Position numbers and translations under genes: made by a program. The notes beneath the pieces are model-generated. The model ran no database searches. It had not been told where the DNA came from and was given only the letters and a program-made list of their open reading frames with translations. Positions 1 to 12,065 of a stretch of 64,000 nt of DNA are shown here, in pieces; position 1 is the stretch's first letter; each line of letters opens with the position of its first letter. Source of the stretch: Straminergon stramineum (lineage: Eukaryota; Streptophyta; Bryopsida; Hypnales; Calliergonaceae); contig OY987273.1 of NCBI GenBank assembly GCA_963920665.1, positions 6,202,501 through 6,266,500 of the forward strand. Direction: 5' to 3'.

Positions 1-700
1 ATGCAAAAATGGAAAACCATATTACATTCACTTTACATACCAAAATGTTGCAATCTACATTGTCAAAGGCTTTAAAGATTTTTCCACACATTGTTATTGT
101 TAGTTTGTCCTGATACTATAGTATAAGATGCAATGGTTAAACATACTGTGCCCCCAAATTGAAAAAACAATTTCTTTGGCTCTTCACTATTATTAATGCT
201 ATGTAACTAATGTAAGTGCCAATTTTGAGTGGTTTCTTATGAAACAATGGATTGGGAACTAAATGGGTTATATGTTGCAAATAGAATTGTACTTCGTTTT
301 TGGTGTGAATTGTTTTGGACTTGAATGTTTGTAGAAAAAAATGATTTACAATGAAGATGCACTATAGATTTTCAAGGAAAAATTTGAAATGAGATTTGTA
401 GAATTTTGTTTGGATGTCTACCTTGTACAAGTCTCCATTGAATTTGCTTTTCGTCTTTCATTCCATAGTTTGAAGATTCACTAATGAGACCAAATTCTTC
501 ATATAGTCATATTTTTGGAGAATGTCACACTTCAACCATCCACTTGTCTCTTTGTTTGCCATCTGCCTATTCGGTTGTTTACTTGTGCGTCTGTTTGCCG
601 AGCGGTTGGACCTCTCGATTGCAAGCTCTATCCGATGCAATCATCTGCACTTCATCTGAATCATGCAATTGGACAGGCCGAGGCATATTGGCCACTCAAT
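1..700. other. AT-rich stretch without a supported gene
   Basis: No reading frame here shows coding character, and the short open frames overlap on both strands with low-complexity translation. Base composition becomes markedly more GC-rich after about 560, where the promoter-like block of the next gene begins. Confidence 0.5.
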
Positions 701-840
701 CTGCCCATCCAATTCAGACCGTGACATCAGCTCAGGCGGACAATATAAATGGAGGTGTGAACGGCCCATTTCGCACAGTAGTTTGCCTTGCGGAGTTGGT
801 TGATCCAACGCCAATTAGTATTTGCGCACCCCTTCTAACT
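700..840 (+). promoter_or_regulatory. putative promoter block with TATA box
   Basis: A GC-richer block contains TATAAA at 744-749, followed about 15 bases later by a GGCCCATTT segment. The same order (TATAAA, purine-rich spacer, GGCCCATTT) recurs at 3051-3090 in front of another decayed gene, so this looks like a shared core promoter and not a chance TATA box. The first ATG of the downstream frame is at 949, a plausible distance. Confidence 0.45.
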
Positions 841-948
841 TGAAGCGTGATCAACTATGAATGAATTAACTTAATTTACTCATAATTCTTTCATGACCTC
901 CTAAATTTTAAAATTAATAAACTTCTCATTTGAAATTTGGATTAAGAG

Positions 949-2079
949 ATGACAAGATGGGTTACCATGCTACCTAAAGGAATTCCCAATCCTTTCAAAA
1001 AGAGTACAAAGGGGAAATCACAAGACATGGATTGGGATGCTTTTTTCAACTAATTTTGTGTAGCTAAAGAGGGTTGGCAACATAAGCCCCCAAAAGTATA
1101 GTCTTGCACAAAGTGCAAGCAATATGTGAAAATGTCACACATTGTAAAACTATGGCCAATAAATAACATACAAGCATTAGAGAGACAAGTGAAACGTTGG
1201 AAAGGCCCCATGAACACCTGCAAGAGTGCACATTTGGTACAAAGCTATAAGGATTTTTGGGCAGCTTGCAATTTAGGTGCCTCTAAACCAAATATCATGA
1301 ACTATTCTATCATGGCCATGGTTTGGGCAAAGATTGTACGCCAAAGAGATGTTGATTGGTGTACAATTATAGGAAAGGACTAAAAGTCCAAAATGACCTG
1401 TAATAAGGCGGTGATAGACACCAATTGGGTTGGCCCAAGCGATTGCCTACCAGCCTGGTATAATCATGGTCAATTTGGGTTTCCACCTGAACCAATGCCA
1501 AATGTAGAGGATGATTCTGATTCTAATGATGACGATAATAAAGAAGACTTGCCACCTCCACCTTCCCTTCCAGAGAGGCACAAATGCCAAGACGAAAGTG
1601 AAGACATCAACTTCCACAATCAAATGCAAGAGGCAATGAGAAATAGTGTGGTGGATCAAGGTTGACCACGTCAGCAATTGTTACCACCCTATCATGATCA
1701 GGACGCATGTCACCCGCAATATGGAGGAGGAAGTTCATGATTCAACAATGATCCCCACGATGACTTTTGAAACATAGGAGGAGGCCATGGAAGCACAAGG
1801 TACACGGACTATGGTGGTTCTCAATATAGCGTCTTGTAGTATTATTCAGGGATGGAGGGGCAAGACTCATATGGGCCTCTCGGAAGCTCGTACTACAATG
1901 GTTCAAGCCAACAAGGGAGTGGAGGGTTAGAAGAGAATGCACCACCTCCTCCTCCACCATTTGGAGGTCCATACTTAGCAAATTTTGGACAAGGAGGGTC
2001 AAGTGGATATGGGCCATAAGGTGGCTCTGATTCCACGCCTCATGATCAAAACAATCATAGTAGTTTTGATTCAAAATAA
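949..2079 (+). pseudogene. hypothetical protein relic, Gly/Tyr-rich C-terminus
   Basis: A single frame of 376 codons runs from an ATG at 949 to TAA at 2077 with no frameshift, broken by eight stops at 1051 (TAA), 1099 (TAG), 1381 (TAA), 1663, 1738 and 1768 (TGA), 1837 (TAG) and 2017 (TAA). I do not recognise the family. Near residue 50 there is a CTKCK pair of cysteines that could be half of a zinc knuckle. The middle ends in RDVDWCTIIG, which resembles the VDWSTLKG end of the conserved domain at 12.6, 17.7 and 25.1 kb, so a distant relation is possible. Then come an acidic Asp/Glu run, a proline run and a tail rich in Gly, Tyr and Ser. The absence of frameshifts over 1.1 kb supports former coding function; the stops make it inactive now. 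The TATA box at 744 fits as its promoter. Confidence 0.5.
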
Positions 2080-2815
2080 AATATAGTGTAGTTTTGTAAA
2101 ACGATATAAGATGTTTTTTTATTTAGAAGTAGGTTACAACTTTTTTAATATTATTGAAGTGTAAACAGTGACAATCATAGGACAATGATGTCACTATCTT
2201 ATACTTGCATGTATATTGAAAGTAGCAACATGTATAGAAAACACATTCTATGGAAAAATACAACAGTCGCATGTTCTATTTTGTATTATAGAAAAGAATT
2301 GTATTTTGTTTTGCGGCACACTAGCACTTTGGTAGTTGCTCTCTACAAATACAAATATTGAATGCATGTTAGATTTTGAAATGTGTAGTTTTCACATTTG
2401 GAGGTGAATGTACAAATGGATCTTAGAAATTCATGATAAATGCAAGTAATTAAATGAACTTTTAAGCTTTTTCACTTACATCATTAGAAGTCCATGAAGA
2501 ACTAGAACTTCATCAATTTATGAAGTAATTGGATGATGTGATAAGGACATTGAAACTTTGTAGAGTATAATTGTAGAGGCGATACCATAGAAGTATCCAA
2601 TTTATTTTCTAAATGATAAGGCTTTAAGTACGGAAAAAAAATGTTCACTACATTGTCTATAGAATTCCCAATGAAATGATCCCTATGTGTTGAGGTGAAT
2701 CTACAAATGTGTACAATGCCATGCAATCCATAGGTTGATGGAAAAAAACTTCAAAAATTTCAACCATAGTATGAGCCCAAACTCCAAATTTTGACCACAA
2801 TGGTTTGTTTTACCT
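2080..2815. other. intergenic, nothing recognised
   Basis: AT-rich sequence between two decayed genes. No repeat, RNA gene or coding segment could be supported. Confidence 0.4.
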
Positions 2816-2819
2816 TAGC

Positions 2820-3100
2820 GGTTGTCCGCCTCATCGGAAGTCTGTCCCATGTGGAGGAACGGCCTAGCTATCCACTCAATCAAACAGTTGGGATCTCGTG
2901 GATGATCCCTTGTTCACCCATCCCCTCGATCAAACAGACTATAGATGGCAGACAAGCAGGTTGTCCGATCCGTCTGATCAGACGAATCCAACAAGGTGGA
3001 CAATCGGCCATCCACTTGATGACACGGACCGAAGAAGGCCATAAGCCTCATATAAAGGGGATGGATGGCCCATTTGCCCTTCACTTTCAATGTCCCCTTT
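2820..3100 (+). promoter_or_regulatory. putative promoter block with TATA box
   Basis: A GC-richer region ends in TATAAA at 3051-3056 followed by a GGCCCATTT segment, matching the block at 700-840. It lies about 190 bases upstream of the ATG at 3243, which opens the kinase-like relic. The match suggests that the two loci derive from related promoters or from a duplicated upstream unit. Confidence 0.45.
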
Positions 3101-3242
3101 GCTTAGAAGTGAGAGTGGAGAACTTGGTGGCTTGACCTACATTGGCTCCTCTCTTTGGGAGGGTTAGAGTCTAATTTTGGGGGTAACTATTGTCGTTTCC
3201 TTCTACAAATTATGATGTTAATCACATTATTAGTTCATCACA

Positions 3243-4390
3243 ATGCCGAGGGTCAAGAAGGCTACAAAGGAAAAACAAGTGGTGCCTTCTAGTCAATCAA
3301 CTAGGGACAATCCCTTGGAGAGTTCCGAAGCATTCTTTATGAAATGCATTGTGGCGTTCTATGAGACAAAGACTACAATGTCGCTTGACACTAAATACAT
3401 GTGATATCAAGAGTATTGCATTGATAAATTCAAGGTGGACATGAAGAAGAGGATGTTAAATGCCTTCAACATGCCAAAGTGGCATCATGAAATGGAAAAG
3501 AAGATTTTCTCAAATTCTTGGAGAAAAGGGCAGACAATGCATTTTAGAATGCCAAGGTTATGATAGAAAAGTTTGGGAAGGAGCACCATGCAAATAATGA
3601 AGCCTTTCAGCATGTCCTTATGAAAGCAAACATGTTTACAAATAGGTGCAAACCATTTGGTAGAAGACGGAATAGAGTAGGATTGGTGGGTTGGTGGAAC
3701 AACATAGATGGAATTGCACAAGTACAAAATACATGTTGTCTTCTAGTAGCGCTTCCAGAAATAGCCATGGTCATTGCCCAAGATAAGAGAGTCATGCAAG
3801 GTGGCTGTACAACAATTCGGAGGGTCTGAATTCAAGGATGTGTTGAAATTCATCCATCATAGGAGTTTGCAATGAAGACGTCTCTCCAGAAAGGTCGACA
3901 TCCGAAACTTGCCAAGTTGGAATACAATACCAAGCCCATGGCTATGAGGATTCCGCACAATGGAGTGATACGCTTCTTTGCAGTCCACGCAAGAAAGAAT
4001 GAAGGGTATTCATTTTCGTGGAACGATAGTGCTTTGGGTGAAATGTTGAGAATGTATATCAATTATCCAAACAACATATCCATTCAAGTACTATATAACC
4101 CCCATATAACAAAAGAAGAAATCCTTGCCACTAAATGTCTCAAGCAATGGAGAGACAAATGCACGGAGCTTGCCTAAGCACTATTGAATATCATGAGTGC
4201 GGTGCACGCTGCTGGACATCTATACAATGACATTTCTCTAGACAATATTATGTTTCATTTTCTTGGAGATTAATCACGGGTTTACATTTGGGCAAATGCA
4301 CACTACACTGTACCAATATGGACTGTCAAAGTCTATAATTCTGTTGGTTTTGGTGGAACCATAGTAATTTCGATTAGAGACAAGTTGTAG
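3243..4390 (+). pseudogene. protein-kinase-fold relic (paralogue of 21.1-19.5 kb gene)
   Basis: Coding character is visible in three frames joined by small indels; one is in an A-run near 3494-3502, after which the frame reads EDFLKFLEKRADNAF. Around 4195-4255 the translation gives a kinase catalytic-loop pattern, AVHAAGHLYNDISLDN, equivalent to the H-x-D-x4-N motif with Tyr in place of His. The block before it (IPHNGVIRFFAVHARKNE, then W and ALGEML) aligns by eye with LNHLAIIKFLAIHHQTME and FKELL of the minus-strand gene at 21.1-19.5 kb. Stops include TGA in the N-terminal part, TAG after NAF and TAA after CTELA, several at positions compatible with Gln or Arg. The C-lobe is mostly gone. It is a dead copy of a family whose substrate cannot be inferred. 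Confidence 0.55.
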
Positions 4391-6353
4391 AATATAAGAA
4401 AGGACACATATTAATGTTGTATACTTGATGATGAACAAATTACAAAAGAAATCTTTGCAAAATTGTTTATACTATATTTCTAAAGGACTTTGATATGTAC
4501 TCTTTCCATATTGTTAGAGTCCACAACATTGACCATGAAGACTCATTGATTGTGTAAGAATTCAAATATGTGGCAGAAGAAGGAATCATATTCAAATAGG
4601 TTCATAGGGTGTCAAATGTTTGTATTTAAAATATGTAGAGTTATATCCCTAAATTTCTAGCTATGGACTATTATATGTCTAGAACTACCACTAAATTTCA
4701 GGGATTGATTAGACCCATTATAGTTGGAATTTTGATATGTTGTCTTCATTAATTGTTTAGAGAAAGTGTTAATCTAAAATGGTATTTTCTTAAAATACCT
4801 TTTCATGTTTTTCTTCTATAGCTATAGTGAGAGAAGACAACCTATGTTGGGCAAGGCAGACCCATTAGCCCGATATACATGGAAGGTTGAGATTGTAGAT
4901 AAGCAGATGGGGCAGATTCATTTGTGGCTTAGGGTTTGGAGTCATCATTGTCGTTGTGTTCCTCTTGCTTTCTTGACACCTTTTAATTTTGCTGAGTAAC
5001 TTGGTCGGCTATGGTGCTAGGTTTAATTCCATGATTTGCGGTTTGAACTTGCAAAGGGAGCATGTAGCATAACTATGAAACCAAATTATCGTTGAGTATT
5101 AGCTTGGGTGTTACACTGAACATTCAAAGTTTTGAAAATCTTAGGGTTAGGGTTTAATGTCCACTAGGGACACCACCATGTTCATCGTCTTCTCTCATTT
5201 TAGAATTTGTTACTATTGTTGCATTTCTCCGTCTAGTTTGCAGTTGCCTAGACACCTTCCAACTTTGCTTAGTAGGATCATCTATGGTGTTTAGGGTTCA
5301 AGATTTTACTAGATTGCTTCTAGATTATGTGCATGATGGGTTGGAACTGGAGGAACTCAAATGTGAGTAATTTCAAGGGAATGGGCTTAGGATTTAGGGT
5401 CACTATGTACACGAACACCATGCAAACTAGTCTCTAACATGTTTCCATGAAGCTATGTTTGGGATGCATCACTTCTAGGTTTAGGGTTAGTTGGAGCTAT
5501 GTGGATTGTAGCTTAAGGAATTGGAGGAGAAGGTTTAAAGAAATTGTTGACACTTGACACTTGCTTTGTAGTTTGGAAAGATCTTGCATAGTTTATTTTA
5601 AGGTTAAGTTTAAATATTGAAAATTTATGTTTATGTTTATGGTCATTTAGCAAGTGGGTGCTTTTGTGCAATTGGATAGTGTTTGCTTGCAATTGATAAG
5701 ATTTGTTTGCACTTGTACAAGGTTTTGAGTCATGAGAAGTTGGAGCTTGATGACTAAAGGAGAAGGAGCTAAAGAAATTATTGGCACTTATGCAATAAGT
5801 AGTTCCTAAAGCTCTTACAGTATTTGCTTCAGTTTTCGCTTTTGCATTCAAGAATTCAATTTAGGTTTAGGATCATGTGGTAAGAATTATGCATTTTGTT
5901 AGCCTCTAGATAGGTTTAAAGGCATTGTGACAAGATTGGGTTGATAGGGTTCACTTGCTACAAGATAGAGTGTAAAGTAAACTTGGCTAGGGTTTGCTTG
6001 CTTGTATTTAGTCTTTTAAAGCGTTTGATGTTTATAGGGTTGGTTTTGTATATGGTACTTGGTGATGCAAGGAGGTTTGAGGATTGATGGGGTTAGCATA
6101 GATATAAAAAGCTAGAGCTAAGTGCAGATCTAGGCTTAGAAGGTTCCCTCTATGGGAACGAGCATTGCACTAGGTTCAAAAATCTCTACAACGACAATTA
6201 GGGTATGCCATAGAGGCAGATCGGAAGGCATTGCAAAATGAAAGCAAGGCCAGGTCATGAAGAGGGCATGGTGAATCAAATACAACTCGTACTTTCATCA
6301 ATGATAGACAGTGTGAATTAGAGGAGTGGTTAGAAATTGATTTTGTAGGCCGT
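4391..6353. other. intergenic with telobox-like motifs, no supported gene
   Basis: Contains several TTAGGGTTTAG-type motifs (about 5131-5158, 5394 and 5478) and a loosely duplicated AT-rich segment (about 5515-5600 against 5735-5815 share GGAGAAGG...AAAGAAATT). No coding region could be supported. Confidence 0.4.
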
Positions 6354-9300
6354 GTGGAAGACTTCATAGTAGACAGAGAAGAACATAGGATTTCACTAAT
6401 TATTGTTGAATTTATTAGTTCAAAATTAGCTAGTTGTCCAAGGCCAAATAGTAGGAAAGTAGTCCTATGTAGAGTTCTAGATCATAAAAAAGGAAAATAT
6501 GATCTTCTAGATGACATTTTACTGTTGAAGGTGGTAGAAGCATATGAAGAGGTTCTGGGTGGTGTTTCAACCTGTCTAGCCTTTGTAAAGAGAGGGAATA
6601 GTGCAACGAGTTTGGCAATAAAACATGCGACTTTAGATGCTACAATGAGTTGTCTCATGGGGCATTCATCGGCGAGACAAGTAGCTAGAGTATTAGGAGT
6701 TAACCACCGTAATGTTTTAGCTACCATTTCCAAACGAGAAGTGATCAACAACAATGGGGACTTTTTATGCATGCTCATGGTGCGGAAGAAGCGCACAGAT
6801 GGTCTAAGTGGAGAAGAATGCAAGATAATCATTTAGTGGTGGGTGATAGAGAGCCAAGTCTCATCCAACAAGAAGGATGTCACCCGGAAGTGGCTGTCAC
6901 TAGGTGCTTACGAAACCAAGCCAACACATTACCTACAAGAAACACAAGTAAATGCAATCCTCTAACCATGTTTTCTCTTGCATGTGCTTAGGGTTTAGGG
7001 TAGTATGTGCTTTCACCACTTGCAGTCCTCAAAAGACTACAGGAATCTACATAGAGATGAAGAATTTTGTCTTAGGTCTTCTAAGTGTCCATATTAAGGA
7101 AACCAAGTGTGCATACTACTGGATATGTTTGCTAAGTGTTCCTAGAGGCATTCCATATTCCATACACTTAGTGCATATAAGGCACTTGAAGAAAACATTG
7201 AATGCATGTCAATAGTTGAGTCCATCAAATGCACTAAAGAATCATATTATTGTATTAGTACTTCGAAGTCCAGTATTAGTACTTTAAGAGCTCAAGGAAG
7301 TAGTTTGAGGTGCTTTTGAAGTCCACTATCAATACTTCAAGGATTCATGCTGAGTAATTTGAAGCGTAGTTATAGTACTCTAAAGTCTATTATAAGTGCC
7401 TTAAAGTCTAATTTGAATATGTTTGAGTGCATAACCAAGAGTGTGGTTTCATTTGAAGTCAATTGAGATTAGTATTGAAGTCCATACTAATGGACAATCC
7501 TTGTGTAGTGTTTCAGATTTACTTTGGTGGGGAGGTATTCAAGTACTAGGATGGACTTGGGATTATGTGGGATGTGCTAAAGTGGACTTCATGGTGCTTT
7601 TGTAGACACAATTCTACATTCGCTTTGTAGTGGCCTTCCTCAATGTATTAGTGGCAGAGCGGGCATTTGGGATTTTCAAGCCTTTTCATGTGAAGAGGAT
7701 AAGTGAAAGAAATACTTGTTGTATTTATCATGTTGAGGGGAATGAGTTGCGAATTGCTTTGAATAACATGCGAGCAGGTAAGTCCCACACCCTTAGTTGC
7801 AAACATTCTCCTAATGAGAAATGTGAGGCTTCTATGTGCAATATCAAGGGTTAATAGAATTGTGGCAATCTATAGTATGCCCTAAAGGGAAATTCAAGGA
7901 GTGGCACAATGCAACTTTCTTGTACGGTCAATGCCCAAATTGTGGGGTGGACCGTCTGCCTCTTTGTCCCGATGAGTCTAAAGGGTTTGATGGAAACTTA
8001 AAAGAGTGGAGGAGGTTTGCTTTGGAAGAGACTATTTCCAAGAAGGGTAAGGTCTTGAAAAAACTAAACTTGGTAAACAAGAAAACCATGTCTGATGTGT
8101 TTTTGGAGTACTTAAAGCCTAAGCTGTAGGCATTTGTGACTCAAAATTTTGTAGCTAGATGGGAGGATCAACAATTCAAGATGTCTTGCAAATCTTTCCC
8201 GAAAGACACGGTGGTATCTATTGTAGACTACGTTGAGAACTACAAGTTTGAGATTTAGGACGAGGTTCAGAGCATGCATTGGCACTCATATTAGGTGAGT
8301 ATACTGGTCCACATTACTTACCGTCACAATCCAACTACCAACTTCTTTCATCTTGAGTCGTTAATTTTCACAAAGTATCATTTCTACATTTTTGATGACA
8401 AACATCATGACTATGAGTTTATATAATATTGCTTTGGTGTGCATTGGAATCATATGTCCAGATTTGGATTTAGACCAAAACAACATTAAGTGTGGAGTGA
8501 TGGATGTGCTAACCAATTTAAGAGTAGGAGGCCTTTGTATTTCATCTCTAAGTACCCCAATATGACAAATGGGTGCTCCATATTGTGGAGCTTCTTTGGG
8601 AGTAGTCACGGCAAGGGTCTCCATGATGGAGAAGGTGCAGTTGTCAAGTCTTTAATTTGGAGAGAGCAGCTAAAGTCTCACAAACAAAAATTGCAGTGTG
8701 CTAATGATGTGGTTGTTTTTTGCAAGCTTGTTTAGAGGAGAAGGTGGAAAGTACTTATCGTAGTCACAGGAAGCTAATGAAACGGTATTTGGGGGAAATA
8801 TTGGAGTTTGATGTTCTGTTGCTTCGTGATGACAGTCACAAGTGTGATGTTGTGCTTGGAACTTGGAAAATCCACTCAATTATGGAAACTAATAAGAACT
8901 AGATGGCCCAAATAATGGTGAAGCCTTTGGCTTGTTTCTACGCTTTTTGTATTGACAACAATTGGTCTTATTGCGTGAATGTACATTAGGCAAGAGAGTG
9001 GAAAGCTAAGCACTTACAACCAACAAACACAAAATTTGTTAGAAGTGCAATTGTTGACAATTGGGATGACGTTTGGCTATGGGGAGATGATGGAGAGTTA
9101 ATGGCTACCACTCTCGACATTGGTGATAATTTTTGTGTTAATGCAGCTGTAGGCAATAGTGAAGGCTAAGATTTTTGGCTCATACGAGTCACAAAGCCTT
9201 TGCATTAGGTCAAAGCTGATTTTACATGTGAGTGGGGCACTTCATTTGAGAAAGGCTATCTTATGGTGGCAAGACACTACTACTAGGCATGGGGGTTGTC

Positions 9301-9496
9301 TAATAGTTCATATGTCCTTTTGAAAAATTCTCATGTGGTTTACATGCATGCTCAACATATTTGAGCTATAAAGTTCCTCATGCCTCCAAAAGACCATTAT
9401 GTCACTGGTAATGACATGGTGTACGAGTTACTAGAGTCAGTTAGGACTCAAATCATGACTATGCTTGTAGCTATGGATATCGAGGAAGATTACTGA
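6354..9496 (+). pseudogene. transposase-like relic with SDGCANQFK / SSHGKG core
   Basis: The N-terminal frame (about 6354-6960) includes ARQVARVLGVNHRNVLATI, which has the spacing of a helix-turn-helix DNA-binding unit. After an unclear stretch, coding resumes at about 7630 (RNTCCIYHVE) and 7836-9496. The second part has a CPNCG pair with further cysteines, a WSDGCANQFKSR block near 8491-8525 and SSHGKGLHDGEGAVVK near 8596-8645. The Asp residues in these blocks could belong to a DDE-type active site; that is inference. Stops at 8127, 8256, 8292, 8900, 8987, 9206 and 9284 are TAG, 9167 is TAA and 9362 is TGA, nearly all where Gln or Arg fits. A missing T in a T-run near 8712-8722 shifts the frame. 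The true end is probably TGA at 9494. I recall similar proteins from seedless plants and animals without an agreed name. Not functional here. Confidence 0.55.
7240..7500. repeat. degenerate short tandem repeat inside the transposase-like locus
   Basis: A unit resembling GAAGTCCAGTATTAGTACTT recurs about five times in degenerate form at irregular spacing. It lies in the non-coding gap between the N-terminal and central parts of the transposase-like relic, probably in an intron or an insertion. Confidence 0.4.
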
Positions 9497-9524
9497 ACCC
9501 TTGAATTTCCATTTCCAAGTCCTT

Positions 9525-9610
9525 TTTGTTGGGGGGGAGGAGGCATGCATATATTGGATGCCACCTAGGTTCAAATCCTTGCATGCCTAGCTGAATTCTT
9601 ACCTTCATCT
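9525..9610 (+). mobile_element. tRNA-like B-box, possible SINE fragment
   Basis: GGTTCAAATCC at 9569-9579 matches the canonical RNA polymerase III B-box and sits in a GCATGC-flanked context just after the end of the transposase-like relic. No convincing A-box or tail was found, so the limits are uncertain and a chance match is possible. Confidence 0.35.
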
Positions 9611-10090
9611 TGAATTGTCTTAGATTTAGCAATGTGACCTTAAAATTTGGATGTAGGGTTATGTGGAGAGGATTTTTGGGTTCAAGCTTGTTGTGGAAAT
9701 TTGACTGGATTCTAGATTGCCACACTAAAAATTGGTAGTCATGTCCTACTTAGGCGTATTTCACCCAAGGGTTTATTTATTATTACCGTACTTCCGTGAC
9801 AATCTCACATGTGATTTATTCCATAATATGGACTTAAGTGTCTGAACCCATTGTTATAATGTCTAATGTTTGATGTTCTATGTTTAGAGATTAGGTTTGA
9901 AGCTCTTGAATGTCTAATCCCATTGAATTCTGCTTCTCATGACAGATGGGTGTGAAAGGCTAGGTTTACGGGGTAAAAGGTTTGGGAGAGAAGTTTGGCC
10001 TTGGCATTCTCTAGTTGACCCTTGTATCACTGTTGGTTCTTCTTGTATGCTTATCTTCAACTTTGGAATTGCATCTTGTCTTGCCTTATA

Positions 10091-10765
10091 ATGTCTTTTC
10101 TTCCTACCCTGAAGGTTGAGTTGAGGGATTATCTAGCCTAGGTTGATCAAGAAGTGGAGAGGCTGCGTCGGAAAGGTCCCTTTTTTGCTTCAGATAAAGT
10201 TAGGGCGCTTCTAAATGGAGGTGGTGGTGAGAATGTGTCTTGGACCAAGGACGTGAATCTTGAATTCCTCCAAATGGAGCTATGCATCAATCTTCTATGG
10301 CAATTGGTAACCTACATCAAAGTTCAACTAGCAAGATCAAGGAGATCTTCCCTTACCGATTGGATTACTGGAATAGTGGTTCCATCTGAGGAGTGGGCTA
10401 AGTTTGACATTATGGATGGTCACGACTAGGAGCTTAATAACTTGTACTACGACAAGGATGAAAGCTCTATGATAATGACTATTAGTCGACCTGCACAACA
10501 GAATCCACAAGTGGAGAATTAGGTGGAGCACAACCCTGAGTTTGAGAATCAAGTGAAGCAGAATCCAGAGTTGGAGAATCAATTGGAGCACAACCTAGAT
10601 TTGGAGATACAAGTGCAACAAGACCCAATTTAGTAGTCCTCCTTGTATGGCCCCCAATTTGCAACAGATAATGACGTCAATTATGACCCACCTCTGTATT
10701 AGGAATTGGATGCCATTCCAATAGTTTAGGGTGTAACCATGTTGTACATATTGGGTGGCAACTAA
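10091..10765 (+). pseudogene. hypothetical protein with decapeptide repeats; seven in-frame TAGs
   Basis: From an ATG at 10091 a single frame runs to TAA at 10763 without frameshift. Its internal stops at 10139, 10427, 10520, 10631, 10634, 10700 and 10727 are all TAG. The C-terminal half holds four degenerate ten-residue repeats of the type NPxxENQVxx. In the first repeat the TAG at 10520 falls exactly where the later repeats have Gln, which is direct internal evidence that a Gln codon became TAG. The N-terminal half has an amphipathic, charged segment (VERLRRKG). I do not recognise the family. It follows the transposase-like relic on the same strand and could be a second gene of that element. 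Confidence 0.5.
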
Positions 10766-11900
10766 TGTGGTTTAGTGTGAGCTATTTATGTGCATCTCCT
10801 CCACAACTCTATTACTCATTGCAATTAGCATTTGGTATTTCTCGGAAGACCATAATTATCCAAGTGATCTCGTTTGTCCAACAAGTTTGCCCTTTTAGAG
10901 GGAGTACTCCTGAGTGTATATGGTCTTGTAGACTAGGCATCTTGTGTAAAATAATTCCCATTGAATTTCCATGGTTCTTTTTTGCAGTCTATGTGGCCAC
11001 CTTTGGGAGCTCCAACTACTTGTATGGACAATGAATATATTTTTTGGGAGCTCCAACTACTTGTATGCACAATGAATATATTTCAGTCTCAATGTTGTGG
11101 GACAATACATTTTGGTTCCATTCATTAATGAGCATAACTATCTTGTACTAAATGTTGCCTAGTAGTGAATGTGTTGTAGTGTATTTGTAAAGCAAGTTTA
11201 TAGCTTGCTCAACGTCGACCCCATGCTAAATGTGTTGTTGTGTCTTTGTTAGAATTTAAATTGCATTGTGCTTAGTGATATTCAGGAATAGTCAACATGT
11301 TGTAGTTCCAATTAGCATCCAGGGAGCAAGAAGGGTTTAGGGTTCTTTAGTCTCACACCCTCCTAAAATATTCACATAGCCTCTACTCCTTGTGAAGAAA
11401 GCATTGTTTGAGGTATCCTACCATTAGCAAGTCCCTAGTCCCCACTATCCTTCAATTACCAATTTTTGTTTCCCAATTAGCATCCAAGGAAATTGGATGC
11501 ATCACTTGCATGCCCCATCTTATAGTATGTTTTCCACTAAACAAGTTTTAATGAAAAGATCATTATATGGGGATGGGTAACCTCAAAAGTGCCAAATGTA
11601 ATCTTAGTGTATTTCAAAATATCTATTTCATAGCCCATTTAATTTGACATATATAGGCCTATTCATGTAAATTAGATAATGGCATACTTAAAGCTTGTTC
11701 AAAATACAGTTCCTCAAAAATTAATTGGGATAAATGCAAGGTTGTTCTGGCGGACAATTTGACAACATGACGAATACGATGTCCAACACGTCAAGTAGAC
11801 CCTCTTGTCCATCTAATAGAGTCAAACTTAGCTTTGACTTTTTAAAAAAAATTCACCCTACCCGTGAGGCCACCTAGATGCCATGTGGCAGATATGTGTC
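10766..11900. other. intergenic with a 41-bp tandem duplication
   Basis: Positions 11002-11042 and 11043-11083 are near-identical direct copies of a 41-base unit (TTTGGGAGCTCCAACTACTT...), differing at about one or two sites, so this is a recent local duplication. Nothing else could be supported. Confidence 0.55.
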
Positions 11901-11916
11901 TTCCATGTGGCATCCT

Positions 11917-12010
11917 AAAGGGGCGCATGCGGGTGTGGGCGACCTCAAGTGTGGGAAACCACAAGTAGGGCAACTTCAGGTTCAAGCTAGTGGGCGACTA
12001 CGGGTGGGGA
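11917..12010 (-). repeat. GC-rich GGTCGCC-type tract, minus orientation
   Basis: Reading the minus strand gives repeated CCCGTAGTCGCCC and CCCGCATGCGCCCC-like motifs. This is the opposite orientation to the tract that starts about 55 bases later, so the two face away from each other around 12.03 kb. Confidence 0.5.
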
Positions 12011-12065
12011 GTACATGGCAAGCTACGAAGCAAAGACATGAAGTGGGAAACTGAAGAGAAGTAAC

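Noticed and set aside
5513..5851. 112-codon minus-strand open frame
   Set aside because: Composition follows the AT-rich background, no motif, and no similarity to other parts of the window.
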